From an uncultured Parabacteroides sp. (GTDB lineage Bacteria > Bacteroidota > Bacteroidia > Bacteroidales > Tannerellaceae), in contig CASFNG010000003.1 in assembly GCA_949296075.1 (NCBI GenBank), positions 239,419 to 303,418 on the forward strand: 64,000 bases of DNA. Reading direction: 5' to 3'. Shown piece after piece: positions 26,860 through 35,492 of this stretch. A program made the position numbers and the translations under genes. The first letter of the stretch is position 1. Each line of letters begins with the position of its first letter. Below the pieces are notes generated by a model that worked only from the letters and a program-made list of their open reading frames with translations, did no database searches and was not told where the DNA came from.

Positions 26860-28158
26860 TCAGATCAACACTTTCCCATATAAATCGAAAGCTTGGGCAT
26901 CCACCACCTTCACATCGTAAAACGCTCCGACCTCTAATGCCCTCTCTTTCGAGACCAACATCTCAGGATCCACTTCCGGTGAGTCGAATTGTGTACGTCC
27001 GACATAGTACTCCTCCTCTTCCCGATCAATGATTACTCTCAAGGTCTGGCCTACTTTCTTTGCGTTAATCTCCGCGGAAATCCCTTCTTGCACACGCATC
27101 AGGTAGTCAAGACGCTCCTGCTTTACCTCCTGCGGAACCTCATCCTCATAATGGTTATAAGCATACGTACCAGTCTCATGGCTGTATGCGAAAGCCCCCA
27201 TCCGTTCAAAACGAGTATCTTTCACGAATTGAATCAATTCCTCGAAATCCGCCTCCGTCTCTCCAGGGTGCCCTACCATTAAAGTTGTACGTAAATGAAT
27301 CCCCGGAACTTCCTCTCGCATATGCTTTAACAGATCATACGTCTCAGCTTTCGTAATATTACGACGCATCATTTTCAGCATCGGGTCACTGATATGCTGG
27401 AGAGCAATATCCATGTACTTACAGACATTCTCCCGCTCACGCATCACCGGGAGCAGGTCGAACGGGAAATGCGAGGGATAAGCATAATGCAGGCGTATCC
27501 AACTCACCCCGGATATATCGGATAACCGCTCCACCAACTCAGGCAGGCGCATTTGTTTATATAAGTCGAGCCCATAAAAGGTCAGGTCCTGTGCGATTAG
27601 CTGGAACTCCTTTACGCCCTGTCCTGCCAGCCCTTTAACCTCTTCCACGATCTCCTCGATTGGTCTTGATCGATAAGGCCCGGTGATCAAAGGTATCGAA
27701 CAATAAGAGCAGGTACGATCACACCCTTCCCCGATCTTCACGTACGCATAATGTTTCGGGGTTGTAAGTACCCGATCCGTGGCCAGCTCTCTGTAATATG
27801 ACTTGCCAAGATCGGAAATCAAGGCTTTCCAATTAAATTTCCCATAAAAGTGATCCACCTCCGGAATCTCTTTCTCCAAATCATTTAAGAAACGCTCCGA
27901 GAGGCACCCCATCACAAACAGCTTTCCGATCCGGCCTTTCCGTTTCTGCTCACCCAACTCAAGAATCATATTAATCGATTCCTCTTGGGCATCACCGATA
28001 AAGCCACAGGTGTTCACCACCACGATCTCACCATTAATCTTATGAGGATCATGCTCTACCGTATAGCCATTCGCTACGAATTGGCGCATAAGTTGCTCTG
28101 AGTCCACCAGGTTCTTTGAACAACCCAGCGTAATAATATCTACCTTATTTTTTTTCAT
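26860..28158 (-). CDS. rimO: ribosomal protein S12 methylthiotransferase RimO
   Basis: A 432-residue radical-SAM enzyme that adds a methylthio group to an aspartate of ribosomal protein S12. The N-terminal UPF0004 domain holds Cys13 (LGCSKN), Cys51 (NTCGF) and Cys85 (GCLSERF) for one 4Fe-4S cluster. The radical-SAM motif is Cys146-x3-Cys150-x2-Cys153 (GEGCDRTCSYCSIP). A TRAM-like end follows. RimO rather than MiaB is favoured by length and the LGCSKNLVDSE start. It overlaps the ftsY stop by 4 bases, so the two are translationally coupled. Confidence 0.95.
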   Translation of the reverse strand: MKKNKVDIITLGCSKNLVDSEQLMRQFVANGYTVEHDPHKINGEIVVVNTCGFIGDAQEESINMILELGEQKRKGRIGKLFVMGCLSERFLNDLEKEIPEVDHFYGKFNWKALISDLGKSYYRELATDRVLTTPKHYAYVKIGEGCDRTCSYCSIPLITGPYRSRPIEEIVEEVKGLAGQGVKEFQLIAQDLTFYGLDLYKQMRLPELVERLSDISGVSWIRLHYAYPSHFPFDLLPVMRERENVCKYMDIALQHISDPMLKMMRRNITKAETYDLLKHMREEVPGIHLRTTLMVGHPGETEADFEELIQFVKDTRFERMGAFAYSHETGTYAYNHYEDEVPQEVKQERLDYLMRVQEGISAEINAKKVGQTLRVIIDREEEEYYVGRTQFDSPEVDPEMLVSKERALEVGAFYDVKVVDAQAFDLYGKVLI

Positions 28159-29108
28159 TCTCCAAATAATGAATTGACAAATTCCCGTTTACGGAAGACT
28201 TGCAGATCCTCTATGCCTTCTCCCAGCCCGATGTACTTGACCGGGATACGGAACTGATCCGAAATACCGATCACGACACCTCCCTTGGCTGTTCCATCCA
28301 ATTTAGTGACCGCCAAGGCATTCACCTCTGTAGCCGCGGTAAACTGCTTCGCCTGCTCAAAAGCGTTCTGCCCGGTCGAGCCATCCAATACCAGCAGGAT
28401 CTCGTGCGGAGCGTCAGGCACCACCTTCTTCATGACATTCTTGATCTTGGTAAGCTCGTTCATCAGATTGATCTTATTATGCAAGCGTCCGGCCGTATCA
28501 ATAATCACCACATCAGCGTCGTTAGCCTTGGCTGAGCTCAACGTATCGAAGGCCACAGAAGCCGGATCCGCACCCATATTCTGCTTTACGACAGGCACAC
28601 CTACCCGCTCGCTCCAGATCACCAACTGCTCTACCGCCGCAGCCCTAAACGTATCAGCGGCACCTAAATAGACCTTCTTTCCAGCCTTCTTGAATTGATA
28701 AGCCAACTTTCCAATGGTAGTTGTCTTGCCTACCCCATTCACGCCAACCACCATGATCACGTAAGGCTTCTTTCCCTCCGGCAAGGTAAACCCTTCAGCA
28801 TCCTCCGTATTATTTTCCGTCAGCAGACTGGCGATCTCATCTCGCAAGAGGGCTGTCAATTCCTGAGTCGTGACATATTTATCGCGGGCCACTCGTTTTT
28901 CCACACGCTCAATAATCTTCAAGGTAGTATTCACTCCCACATCGGAGGTAATCAACACCTCTTCCAGATCGTCCAAAACGTCGTCATCCACCTTGCTTTT
29001 ACCGGCAATCGCTTTAGTAATCTTGGAAAAGACACTTTCTTTCGTCTTGGACAAGCCTTTATCCAAGGTCTCTTTTTTCTCCTTACTGAAAAAGCTGAAA
29101 ATACCCAT
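28155..29108 (-). CDS. ftsY: signal recognition particle receptor FtsY
   Basis: A 317-residue SRP GTPase with a short N-terminal acidic/basic A-region, an N domain, and a G domain. G1 is GVNGVGKT (122-129), followed by DTFRAAAVEQL, the G3 DTAGRLHNKINLMNEL, and TKLDGTAKGG. It docks ribosome-SRP complexes at the inner membrane to deliver membrane proteins. It is shorter than the E. coli protein because of the reduced A-region, as is common in Bacteroidetes. It lies 21 bases after nspC and overlaps rimO by 4 bases. Confidence 0.95.
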   Translation of the reverse strand: MGIFSFFSKEKKETLDKGLSKTKESVFSKITKAIAGKSKVDDDVLDDLEEVLITSDVGVNTTLKIIERVEKRVARDKYVTTQELTALLRDEIASLLTENNTEDAEGFTLPEGKKPYVIMVVGVNGVGKTTTIGKLAYQFKKAGKKVYLGAADTFRAAAVEQLVIWSERVGVPVVKQNMGADPASVAFDTLSSAKANDADVVIIDTAGRLHNKINLMNELTKIKNVMKKVVPDAPHEILLVLDGSTGQNAFEQAKQFTAATEVNALAVTKLDGTAKGGVVIGISDQFRIPVKYIGLGEGIEDLQVFRKREFVNSLFGE

Positions 29109-29129
29109 ATCTCTATTTTGTTTCTATTT

Positions 29130-30269
29130 TTAATCCATCCTGTTCTTATAGTCCTCGTATCCGAACTCCCGGAACATCACTAACTGATCATCCTTATTCC
29201 ATAGCGCGATGGAGGGATGCGGAATGCCATTGAACATGGTTGTTTTCACGATCGTATAATGTATCATGTCCTCAAATATCAATTTATCCCCGATTTTCAA
29301 AGGCTCATCAAACGACCAATCCCCTATGTAATCACCGCTCAAGCAGCTATTCCCTCCAATCCGGTAAGTAGGCTTGCCCGGCATGGCATCCGTAGCGTTC
29401 CGGATAACCGGCTTATAAGGCATCTCCAGACAATCCGGCATATGGCAGGTGAACGAGGCATCCACGATAGCCGTCTTGATTCCCCGGTTCTCCACAATAT
29501 CCACCACCGTAGTCAACAAGAATCCTGTTTGCCAAGCGAACGCGCTTCCCGGCTCCATGATCAATTCCAAATGGGGATATTTAGCCTTGAATCCCTTCAA
29601 CAGGGAGATCAAATGCTCAACATCGTATCCTTTCCGGGTCATCAAATGCCCCCCTCCCATATTCAGCCATTTTATTTTCGGCAAGAAACGTCCGAAACGC
29701 CGTTCCACCTCCGCCAAGGTCTTCTCTAAATCATAAGACGTGGATTCACACAGAGTGTGGAAATGCAGTCCTTCTATTCCAGCGGGCAAGGTATCATCTA
29801 ACAAATCCGCCGTCACACCCATCCTCGATCCCGGTGCGCAAGGATTATAAAGATCGGTCTCCACATCCGAATATTCAGGATTGATCCGCAAACCGCACGA
29901 CACCCGGCCGCCATCCGCTTGCGCCATCGGATAAAAACGCTCGAATTGTGAAAGCGAGTTGAACGTCACATGGCTACTAAACCGCAAGATCTCGGGGAAA
30001 TCCGCCTCTGTATAAGCAGGAGAATAGGTATGCGCCAAACTGCCCATTTCCTCGAAGGCCAAGCGTGCCTCAAACCTGGAGCTGGCCGTAGAATAGGGAA
30101 TGTACTCACGAACAATCGGGAAGGCTTTCCATAAGGCGAATGCTTTAAAAGCCAATATGATATTTACCCCCGCACGTTCTTTTACGCTCTTAATCAAGGA
30201 TAGGTTGTCTCGCAATAATTTTTCCTCCAGCACATAGCAAGGGGAAGGGATCTTATTAATATCTACCAT
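29130..30269 (-). CDS. nspC: carboxynorspermidine/carboxyspermidine decarboxylase
   Basis: A 379-residue fold-III PLP enzyme. ILAFKAFALW contains the lysine that binds PLP, and GLHFHTLCESTS, KWLNMGGGHLMTRKGYD and EPGSAFAWQTGFL match NspC. NspC removes the carboxyl group from carboxyspermidine (or carboxynorspermidine) in the alternative polyamine route used by Bacteroidales, giving spermidine. It heads a minus-strand run through ftsY, rimO and two HU genes with short gaps. Co-transcription with ftsY is inferred from the 21-base gap. The arginine decarboxylase gene at 6763 feeds the same pathway. Confidence 0.93.
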   Translation of the reverse strand: MVDINKIPSPCYVLEEKLLRDNLSLIKSVKERAGVNIILAFKAFALWKAFPIVREYIPYSTASSRFEARLAFEEMGSLAHTYSPAYTEADFPEILRFSSHVTFNSLSQFERFYPMAQADGGRVSCGLRINPEYSDVETDLYNPCAPGSRMGVTADLLDDTLPAGIEGLHFHTLCESTSYDLEKTLAEVERRFGRFLPKIKWLNMGGGHLMTRKGYDVEHLISLLKGFKAKYPHLELIMEPGSAFAWQTGFLLTTVVDIVENRGIKTAIVDASFTCHMPDCLEMPYKPVIRNATDAMPGKPTYRIGGNSCLSGDYIGDWSFDEPLKIGDKLIFEDMIHYTIVKTTMFNGIPHPSIALWNKDDQLVMFREFGYEDYKNRMD

Positions 30270-30303
30270 CCAGTTTTCTACTTATTTATCCATGAATATC
30301 TTG

Positions 30304-30311
30304 CAAAGATA
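30304..30311 (-). promoter_or_regulatory. candidate -7 box of the nspC-ftsY-rimO-HU operon
   Basis: TATCTTTG on the minus strand is a full TAnnTTTG match 34 bases before the nspC start. A TTTG lies 23 bases further upstream (30335-30338), a bit beyond the usual spacing. Confidence 0.55.
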
Positions 30312-30466
30312 ACACAAAAAAGTAACAAGCAGAGCAAATCACATGAATTTGATTGACAACATCTCCGCTTCTTTCGGAAAACGAACTTTTATACCGCTCG
30401 TCACATTCATAAACATAGAATCTCCAACCCAATTCACAGCAAAACAAAAGCAATGAATTCTCTCTT

Positions 30467-31303
30467 TCACAGTAGCCCGGTGATAATCGCGGCGGGGAGA
30501 TCCAAACGGGAGAAAGCGAACATCTTCTTGCCTAAATCCTTCAGCGAGGCCCCGATATGATACACTATCGTACTGTCTATTATCAGGAACCTGTCATGGC
30601 TTTTCTTATAAACATGTACCTCTATTGACGGATATTGGCTGTTGTGACGCTCTAAGTCCAACCGAAACTGACGGTTAATCGCCTGTGTGTAAATATCCGC
30701 CTTCACGCCGGCATTCCGTTTGCTGAGCATAAGCAACACGGATTCATCAACGTAATTGTCTATCAACAGAAGAGATACCTTGGCTGAGCGGATCAAGTCC
30801 GTGGCGAACTTGTAGGCATCGAATAACTGACCGTCATAAAAAACGCCCTCTACCGGAGGCAACGAGGTACGGACAAAGAAGTCTATCTTCCGGGAATGCT
30901 CCGCCACGGTACGTTCCAAATCAGTCAACCGGGTATTGACGGAATAGCCTTTCAGCAAATATTCCCTCAGCACGGTGTTCGCCCAACGCCTGAACTCAAT
31001 ACCTCTGTTTGATTTTACCCGATAACCAACCGACAAGATCATATCTAAATTATAGTATTCCACTTGCCTGGTGACGATGCGATCCCCTTCTTTTTGAACT
31101 GTCGCAAATTTTGCGACAGTTGCCATACCAGCCAATTCTTCCTTCAAGGCATTGTTCACATGCTTGCCGATCGTCTTTATGTCACGGCCAAACAATTCTG
31201 ACAATTGCTGTCTATTAAGCCACACCGTCTCTTCTTCCAAACGGACTTCTAACTTCACCTCGTCATCAGGCTGGTAAAGTATAATTTCCCCGTGATTTTC
31301 CAT
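30467..31303 (-). CDS. RhuM-family protein with degenerate phospholipase D-like C-terminus
   Basis: A 278-residue protein. Residues 1-125 match the RhuM family N-terminus (EVRLEEETVWLNRQQLSELFGRDI, then YYNLDMILSVGYRVKSNRG, then RRWANTVLREYLLKGY), which looks like a winged-helix/DNA-binding part. Residues about 150-278 resemble a PLD-like half-domain with His236-x-Arg238-x4-Asp243, in which the usual Lys of the HxKx4D motif is Arg. RhuM proteins, first named in a Salmonella pathogenicity island, have no settled role and are common in defence and mobile regions. The gene is alone here, between nspC and uvrD. A 25-base palindrome lies inside it. Confidence 0.8.
   Translation of the reverse strand: MENHGEIILYQPDDEVKLEVRLEEETVWLNRQQLSELFGRDIKTIGKHVNNALKEELAGMATVAKFATVQKEGDRIVTRQVEYYNLDMILSVGYRVKSNRGIEFRRWANTVLREYLLKGYSVNTRLTDLERTVAEHSRKIDFFVRTSLPPVEGVFYDGQLFDAYKFATDLIRSAKVSLLLIDNYVDESVLLMLSKRNAGVKADIYTQAINRQFRLDLERHNSQYPSIEVHVYKKSHDRFLIIDSTIVYHIGASLKDLGKKMFAFSRLDLPAAIITGLL
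31097..31121. repeat. 25-base palindrome within the RhuM-family gene
   Basis: AACTGTCGCAA and TTGCGACAGTT are perfect 11-bp arms around a 3-base centre. It encodes residues 62-69 (TVAKFATV), whose amino-acid order is itself near-symmetric in codons. It lies about 185 bases into the gene. No T-run follows, so it is not a terminator. Confidence 0.75.
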
Positions 31304-31449
31304 AGTCTCAGTTCTACTTAATTGACGACAAAGGTAGGATTTTTAATCCATGTTCCTTTGCCTGACGTATCAAAAAGCAGAGAAGCCGAATGCGAATCGT
31401 TAAGGAGCGGCCTCTTTGAGAACAATACTTCCAAAAGGGGGAATCAGAC

Positions 31450-33798
31450 TTATTCCAGAACTGTCAGGCGAGCGAATTTCAGCAGCAGTTGTTTCTGCCC
31501 GAAATGGTCGAAAACTACAGTCGCCTTCTGGTTACTACCCTCTCCCTCTATCGAACGTATCTCTCCCTCTCCGAAACGCTCATGACGTACGCGTGCCCCA
31601 ATCCGCAGCCCTGACAGGTCTGGCGAAGGGATAGCTGAAGCCGACAGCTCGCGGGCACCCTTCAATCTCGACAGATCCCGCCGGGCCTCCGCCGCCTGCT
31701 TCACAGGCGATACGAAAGACTCCTCCTCTTGCCTCTGCCGCAATGGGGACGTGAATGCAGGTTGCCGCTGATACCGCTCCCGGGCCGAGGCAAACAGATC
31801 GGAAGAGCCGGAAGCGGACAAGGCTGGAAGTTCCAAATACTTGACATCTATATCTTTCAGGAAACGGCTGGGCGTACACATATCAGTCTTTCCATTACGG
31901 TAACGGCTCTTGGCATAGCTCAACATACAATTCTGCTCCGCCCGTGTGATCGCCACATAAAACAAGCGACGCTCCTCCTCCACCGCCCGCGGATTATCTT
32001 TCGACATCGCGGAGGGAAACAGGTCCTCTTCCAAGCCCACCACAAATACATTAGTAAACTCCAATCCTTTAGCCGCATGGATGGTCATCAAGGTCACCTT
32101 GTCAGCACGTTCGTCCTTATCGTTATCCTGATCGGTCAATAAAGATACCTCCGCAAGGAAGTCGGCCATTCGCGGCAACTCCATCCCCTCCTCTTTGCGG
32201 ATCTCGCAAAACTCAGCGATCCCCTTCAATAACTCTTGCAAATTCTCTTGTTTGCTCACCCCCTCCACGGAACGGTCTTGGAAAAGATCTGCCACGATAC
32301 CGGCCTTCTTCACCACCAACGTGGCAAGTTCCTCTGCCGACAGCCGTTCCGCCTCTTCCATGAAGCTATCGATCAGCTCCCTGAATCCACGTAGCTTATT
32401 CGCTGTTCCGCTATTCACAGGCAAGGCGTAATCAAGAGGCGTACAAAGCACAGTCCATAGGCTCACGCCATGCTGGGTAGCGGCGTTCACCAATTTGCCG
32501 ACCGTAGTATCACCTATACCCCGGGTCGGATAGTTAATGACCCGTTTCAGCGCCTCCTCGTCATGCGGATTGATGATAAGCCGGAAATAAGAGATCACGT
32601 CCTTTATCTCCTTACGCTGATAGAACGACAATCCTCCATAGATCTTATAGGGAATCCCTCGTTTACGCAAGGCCTCTTCCAAAATACGGGATTGGGCGTT
32701 GGTACGATACAGGACAGCGAAGTCCGAATAAGTATATTTTCCCCGTATCCCTCGCATCTCGCTGATCTTGGCGGCCACGGCATAGCCCTCCTCGTAGTCG
32801 GAATACAAGGCAGCTACACTGACCTTGCTGCCGGCCTCCTTCTCTGAGTAAACCGTTTTGGGTATCTGTCTGGAATTCTTGTCGATCAAGCTATTCGCGG
32901 CGTTCACGATATTCTGGGTAGAACGGTAATTCCGCTCTAACTTGAAGATCCGGCATCCGGCATACAGATTCTTGAACTGAAGTATGTTGTCAATATTCGC
33001 CCCCCGGAAAGAGTAGATGCTCTGCGCATCGTCGCCTACCACGCAGATATGGCCGTGCTTCTCGCAAAGGCGCTGCACGATCAGGTGCTGGGCGAAGTTC
33101 GTGTCCTGGTACTCATCCACCAAGACATATTGGAAAAACGAGCGGTACTTCTCCAACACTTCCGGATGATCCCGGAACAGGATGTTGGTTTGCAGCAACA
33201 AATCATCAAAATCCATCGCCCCTGCTTGCAGACAACGGTTCTGGTAGCGCTTGTAGATCTCCCGGACCAAAGGGATCCTCGCGTTCATATCATTCTCTAT
33301 AAGCTCCTTGTTCTGTTCGTAAGCGGTATAGGTAATCAAGGCGTTCTTGGCGTTCGAGATCCGGTTTTGTATCATCCCGACCCGATAGACCTTATCATCG
33401 AGCTGCATCTCCTTGATGATCGACTTCAAGAGATTCTTGGAATCGGCGGCATCATAGATCGTGAACTGGGACGGATACCCGATGTGCTCCGCCTCGTGCC
33501 GGAGGATCCGGGAAAAGATAGAGTGAAACGTACCCATCCACAGACGGCGTGCGGTCTGCTCACCCGTGATGGCGGCGATACGTTCCTTCATCTCGCGGGC
33601 AGCCTTGTTCGTGAAGGTCAACGCCAATATACTATACGGGGGAAGCCCCATACGCAACAAATAGGCGATCTTGTAAGTGAGCACCCTTGTCTTACCGGAT
33701 CCCGCTCCCGCCACCACGAGGGAGGGGCCATCATTATAGACCACCGCCTCTCGCTGGCTCTCGTTCAATTGATTCAAAAAGTCTTCCACAAGCGACAT
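31450..33798 (-). CDS. uvrD: UvrD/PcrA-type superfamily 1A DNA helicase
   Basis: A 782-residue SF1A helicase. Motifs include the Q-motif region LNESQREAV, Walker A GAGSGKT (31-37), LTFTNKAAREMKERI (Ia), VDEYQDTNFAQH (II), QSIYSFRGA (III), YRSTQNIV (IV), TIHAAKGLEF (V) and RLFYVAITRAEQ (VI). These helicases unwind DNA 3' to 5' in mismatch and nucleotide excision repair and remove recombinase filaments. UvrD and PcrA cannot be separated from sequence alone here. The C-terminus carries a short Tudor-like element (GARVRHERFGEGEI), typical of PcrA. It is a single-gene unit. Confidence 0.94.
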   Translation of the reverse strand: MSLVEDFLNQLNESQREAVVYNDGPSLVVAGAGSGKTRVLTYKIAYLLRMGLPPYSILALTFTNKAAREMKERIAAITGEQTARRLWMGTFHSIFSRILRHEAEHIGYPSQFTIYDAADSKNLLKSIIKEMQLDDKVYRVGMIQNRISNAKNALITYTAYEQNKELIENDMNARIPLVREIYKRYQNRCLQAGAMDFDDLLLQTNILFRDHPEVLEKYRSFFQYVLVDEYQDTNFAQHLIVQRLCEKHGHICVVGDDAQSIYSFRGANIDNILQFKNLYAGCRIFKLERNYRSTQNIVNAANSLIDKNSRQIPKTVYSEKEAGSKVSVAALYSDYEEGYAVAAKISEMRGIRGKYTYSDFAVLYRTNAQSRILEEALRKRGIPYKIYGGLSFYQRKEIKDVISYFRLIINPHDEEALKRVINYPTRGIGDTTVGKLVNAATQHGVSLWTVLCTPLDYALPVNSGTANKLRGFRELIDSFMEEAERLSAEELATLVVKKAGIVADLFQDRSVEGVSKQENLQELLKGIAEFCEIRKEEGMELPRMADFLAEVSLLTDQDNDKDERADKVTLMTIHAAKGLEFTNVFVVGLEEDLFPSAMSKDNPRAVEEERRLFYVAITRAEQNCMLSYAKSRYRNGKTDMCTPSRFLKDIDVKYLELPALSASGSSDLFASARERYQRQPAFTSPLRQRQEEESFVSPVKQAAEARRDLSRLKGARELSASAIPSPDLSGLRIGARVRHERFGEGEIRSIEGEGSNQKATVVFDHFGQKQLLLKFARLTVLE

Positions 33799-33973
33799 TG
33801 TTTGGAACGCGAAATTAGGAAAAAATCAGCGAATCCCTCATTTTACGTACGAATCGCCTCTTTATTCTGGATCTGGCTATCAATTCTGAAAGATCTATTG
33901 TCAAAATTCATACCTAAATGACAACGGATAATACGTATCTTCAGCGCATTACAAACATTTAGCGTGATTTACC

Positions 33974-35410
33974 ATGAAAAATTTAAGGATGTTTATCAAC
34001 GGGAAGTTCGAGGACGACTTCTCCGGAGAATGGATCAAAGTGTTGAATCCCTCCACGGAAGAGGTAAACTGCCTGATGCCTGACGGAAGCGTGGAGGATA
34101 CCCGCCGGGCTATCGACGCGGCGGAGAAGGCACAGGCCGCCTGGGAGAAAACCCCTGCCGTGGAACGCGGGAGATACCTGACAAGGATCGCGGAAGGGAT
34201 CCGTAAACGGGAAAAAGAGCTGACGGACATTATCGTGCGAGAAGGGGGAAAGACGCAAGGCCTCGCCAACGTAGAGGTTCTTTTCACCGCGGATTATATG
34301 GATTACATGGCAGGGTGGGCACGCCGCTACGAGGGTGAGATCATCCAAAGCGACCGCCCGAAGGAGAGCATATTCTTATTTAAGAAACCGATCGGGGTGA
34401 CAACGGGTATCTTACCGTGGAACTTCCCGTTCTTCCTGATCGCCCGCAAGATGGCTCCAGCCTTGGTGACAGGAAATACGATCGTGATCAAACCCAGCCA
34501 ATTGACGCCTGAGAACGCATACGTATTCGCGCAAATCGTGGAAGAGGTAGGGCTACCCGCTGGTGTATTCAACTTGGTGAACGGACGCGGCTCGGTTGTC
34601 GGGCAAGAGCTCGCGGCAAATCCGAAAGTGGGTATGGTCAGCCTGACGGGAAGCGTAGCCGCGGGGCAACAGACGATGGCTGCCGCCGCGCCCAACATCA
34701 CGAAAGTTTCGTTGGAATTAGGCGGAAAAGCGCCCGCGATCGTATTGGCGGACGCAGACCTTGATCTGGCCGTGAAGTCGATCATAGCCTCACGGGTAAT
34801 CAATACGGGACAAGTTTGCAACTGTGCTGAACGGGTTTATGTAGACAAGAAGGTGAAGGATCGTTTCATGGAGAGGCTGATCGCCGGGATGCGCCAGGTG
34901 AAAGTGGGCAACCCCTGCGAGGTGGCTGATTTAGACATGGGTCCGCTGATCGAGGAGAAGGCGCTGAAGAGCATCGAGGCGAAGGTAGAGAAGGCGATCT
35001 CGCAAGGTGCCAAGTTACTGTGCGGAGGCCATCGTATCGGTAACCGGGGGTATTTCTTCGAACCTACCGTATTAGACGAGGCGACACAGAAGATGGATAT
35101 TATACAGGAAGAGACGTTCGGCCCCGTCTTGCCCATCGTTGAATACACGGATCTGGATGAGGCCATCGCTTGGGCGAACGATTGCGAATACGGACTGACA
35201 TCGTCTATCTATACCCAGAACCTGAATTTAGCGTTCAAGATGATGCGGGCGTTAAAGTTTGGCGAGACCTATATCAACCGGGAGAACTTCGAGGCGATGC
35301 AAGGCTTCCATGCCGGCTGGCGCAAGTCGGGTATCGGTGGAGCGGACGGCAAGCATGGATTGGAAGAGTACCTGCAAACACACGTCGTTTACATAGAGAC
35401 CCAAGATTGA
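33974..35410 (+). CDS. aldA: lactaldehyde/glycolaldehyde dehydrogenase AldA
   Basis: A 478-residue NAD-dependent aldehyde dehydrogenase that aligns along its length with E. coli AldA. Shared blocks include TADYMDYMAGWARRYEGEI, GVTTGILPWNFPFFLIARKM, VSLELGGKAPAIVLADADL (catalytic Glu), INTGQVCNCAERVYV (catalytic Cys) and EETFGPVLPIV. It oxidises lactaldehyde to lactate (from fucose or rhamnose) or glycolaldehyde to glycolate. No sugar genes lie next to it. I found no full TAnnTTTG box in the 175-base upstream gap. A shared terminator follows. Confidence 0.93.
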   Translation: MKNLRMFINGKFEDDFSGEWIKVLNPSTEEVNCLMPDGSVEDTRRAIDAAEKAQAAWEKTPAVERGRYLTRIAEGIRKREKELTDIIVREGGKTQGLANVEVLFTADYMDYMAGWARRYEGEIIQSDRPKESIFLFKKPIGVTTGILPWNFPFFLIARKMAPALVTGNTIVIKPSQLTPENAYVFAQIVEEVGLPAGVFNLVNGRGSVVGQELAANPKVGMVSLTGSVAAGQQTMAAAAPNITKVSLELGGKAPAIVLADADLDLAVKSIIASRVINTGQVCNCAERVYVDKKVKDRFMERLIAGMRQVKVGNPCEVADLDMGPLIEEKALKSIEAKVEKAISQGAKLLCGGHRIGNRGYFFEPTVLDEATQKMDIIQEETFGPVLPIVEYTDLDEAIAWANDCEYGLTSSIYTQNLNLAFKMMRALKFGETYINRENFEAMQGFHAGWRKSGIGGADGKHGLEEYLQTHVVYIETQD

Positions 35411-35425
35411 CGGGGCACATACGCA

Positions 35426-35463
35426 AAAAGGCGAGGCGTTTTTTTGAATCCGCCCCGCCTTTT
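35426..35463. terminator. bidirectional terminator between aldA and the A2M gene
   Basis: AAAAGGCGAGGCG (35426-35438) pairs with CGCCCCGCCTTTT (35451-35463), with one mismatch and a 12-base T-rich loop. It serves the converging aldA and A2M genes. Confidence 0.85.
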
Positions 35464-35492
35464 GCATTAAATATCTCCACGATATAAATGCG

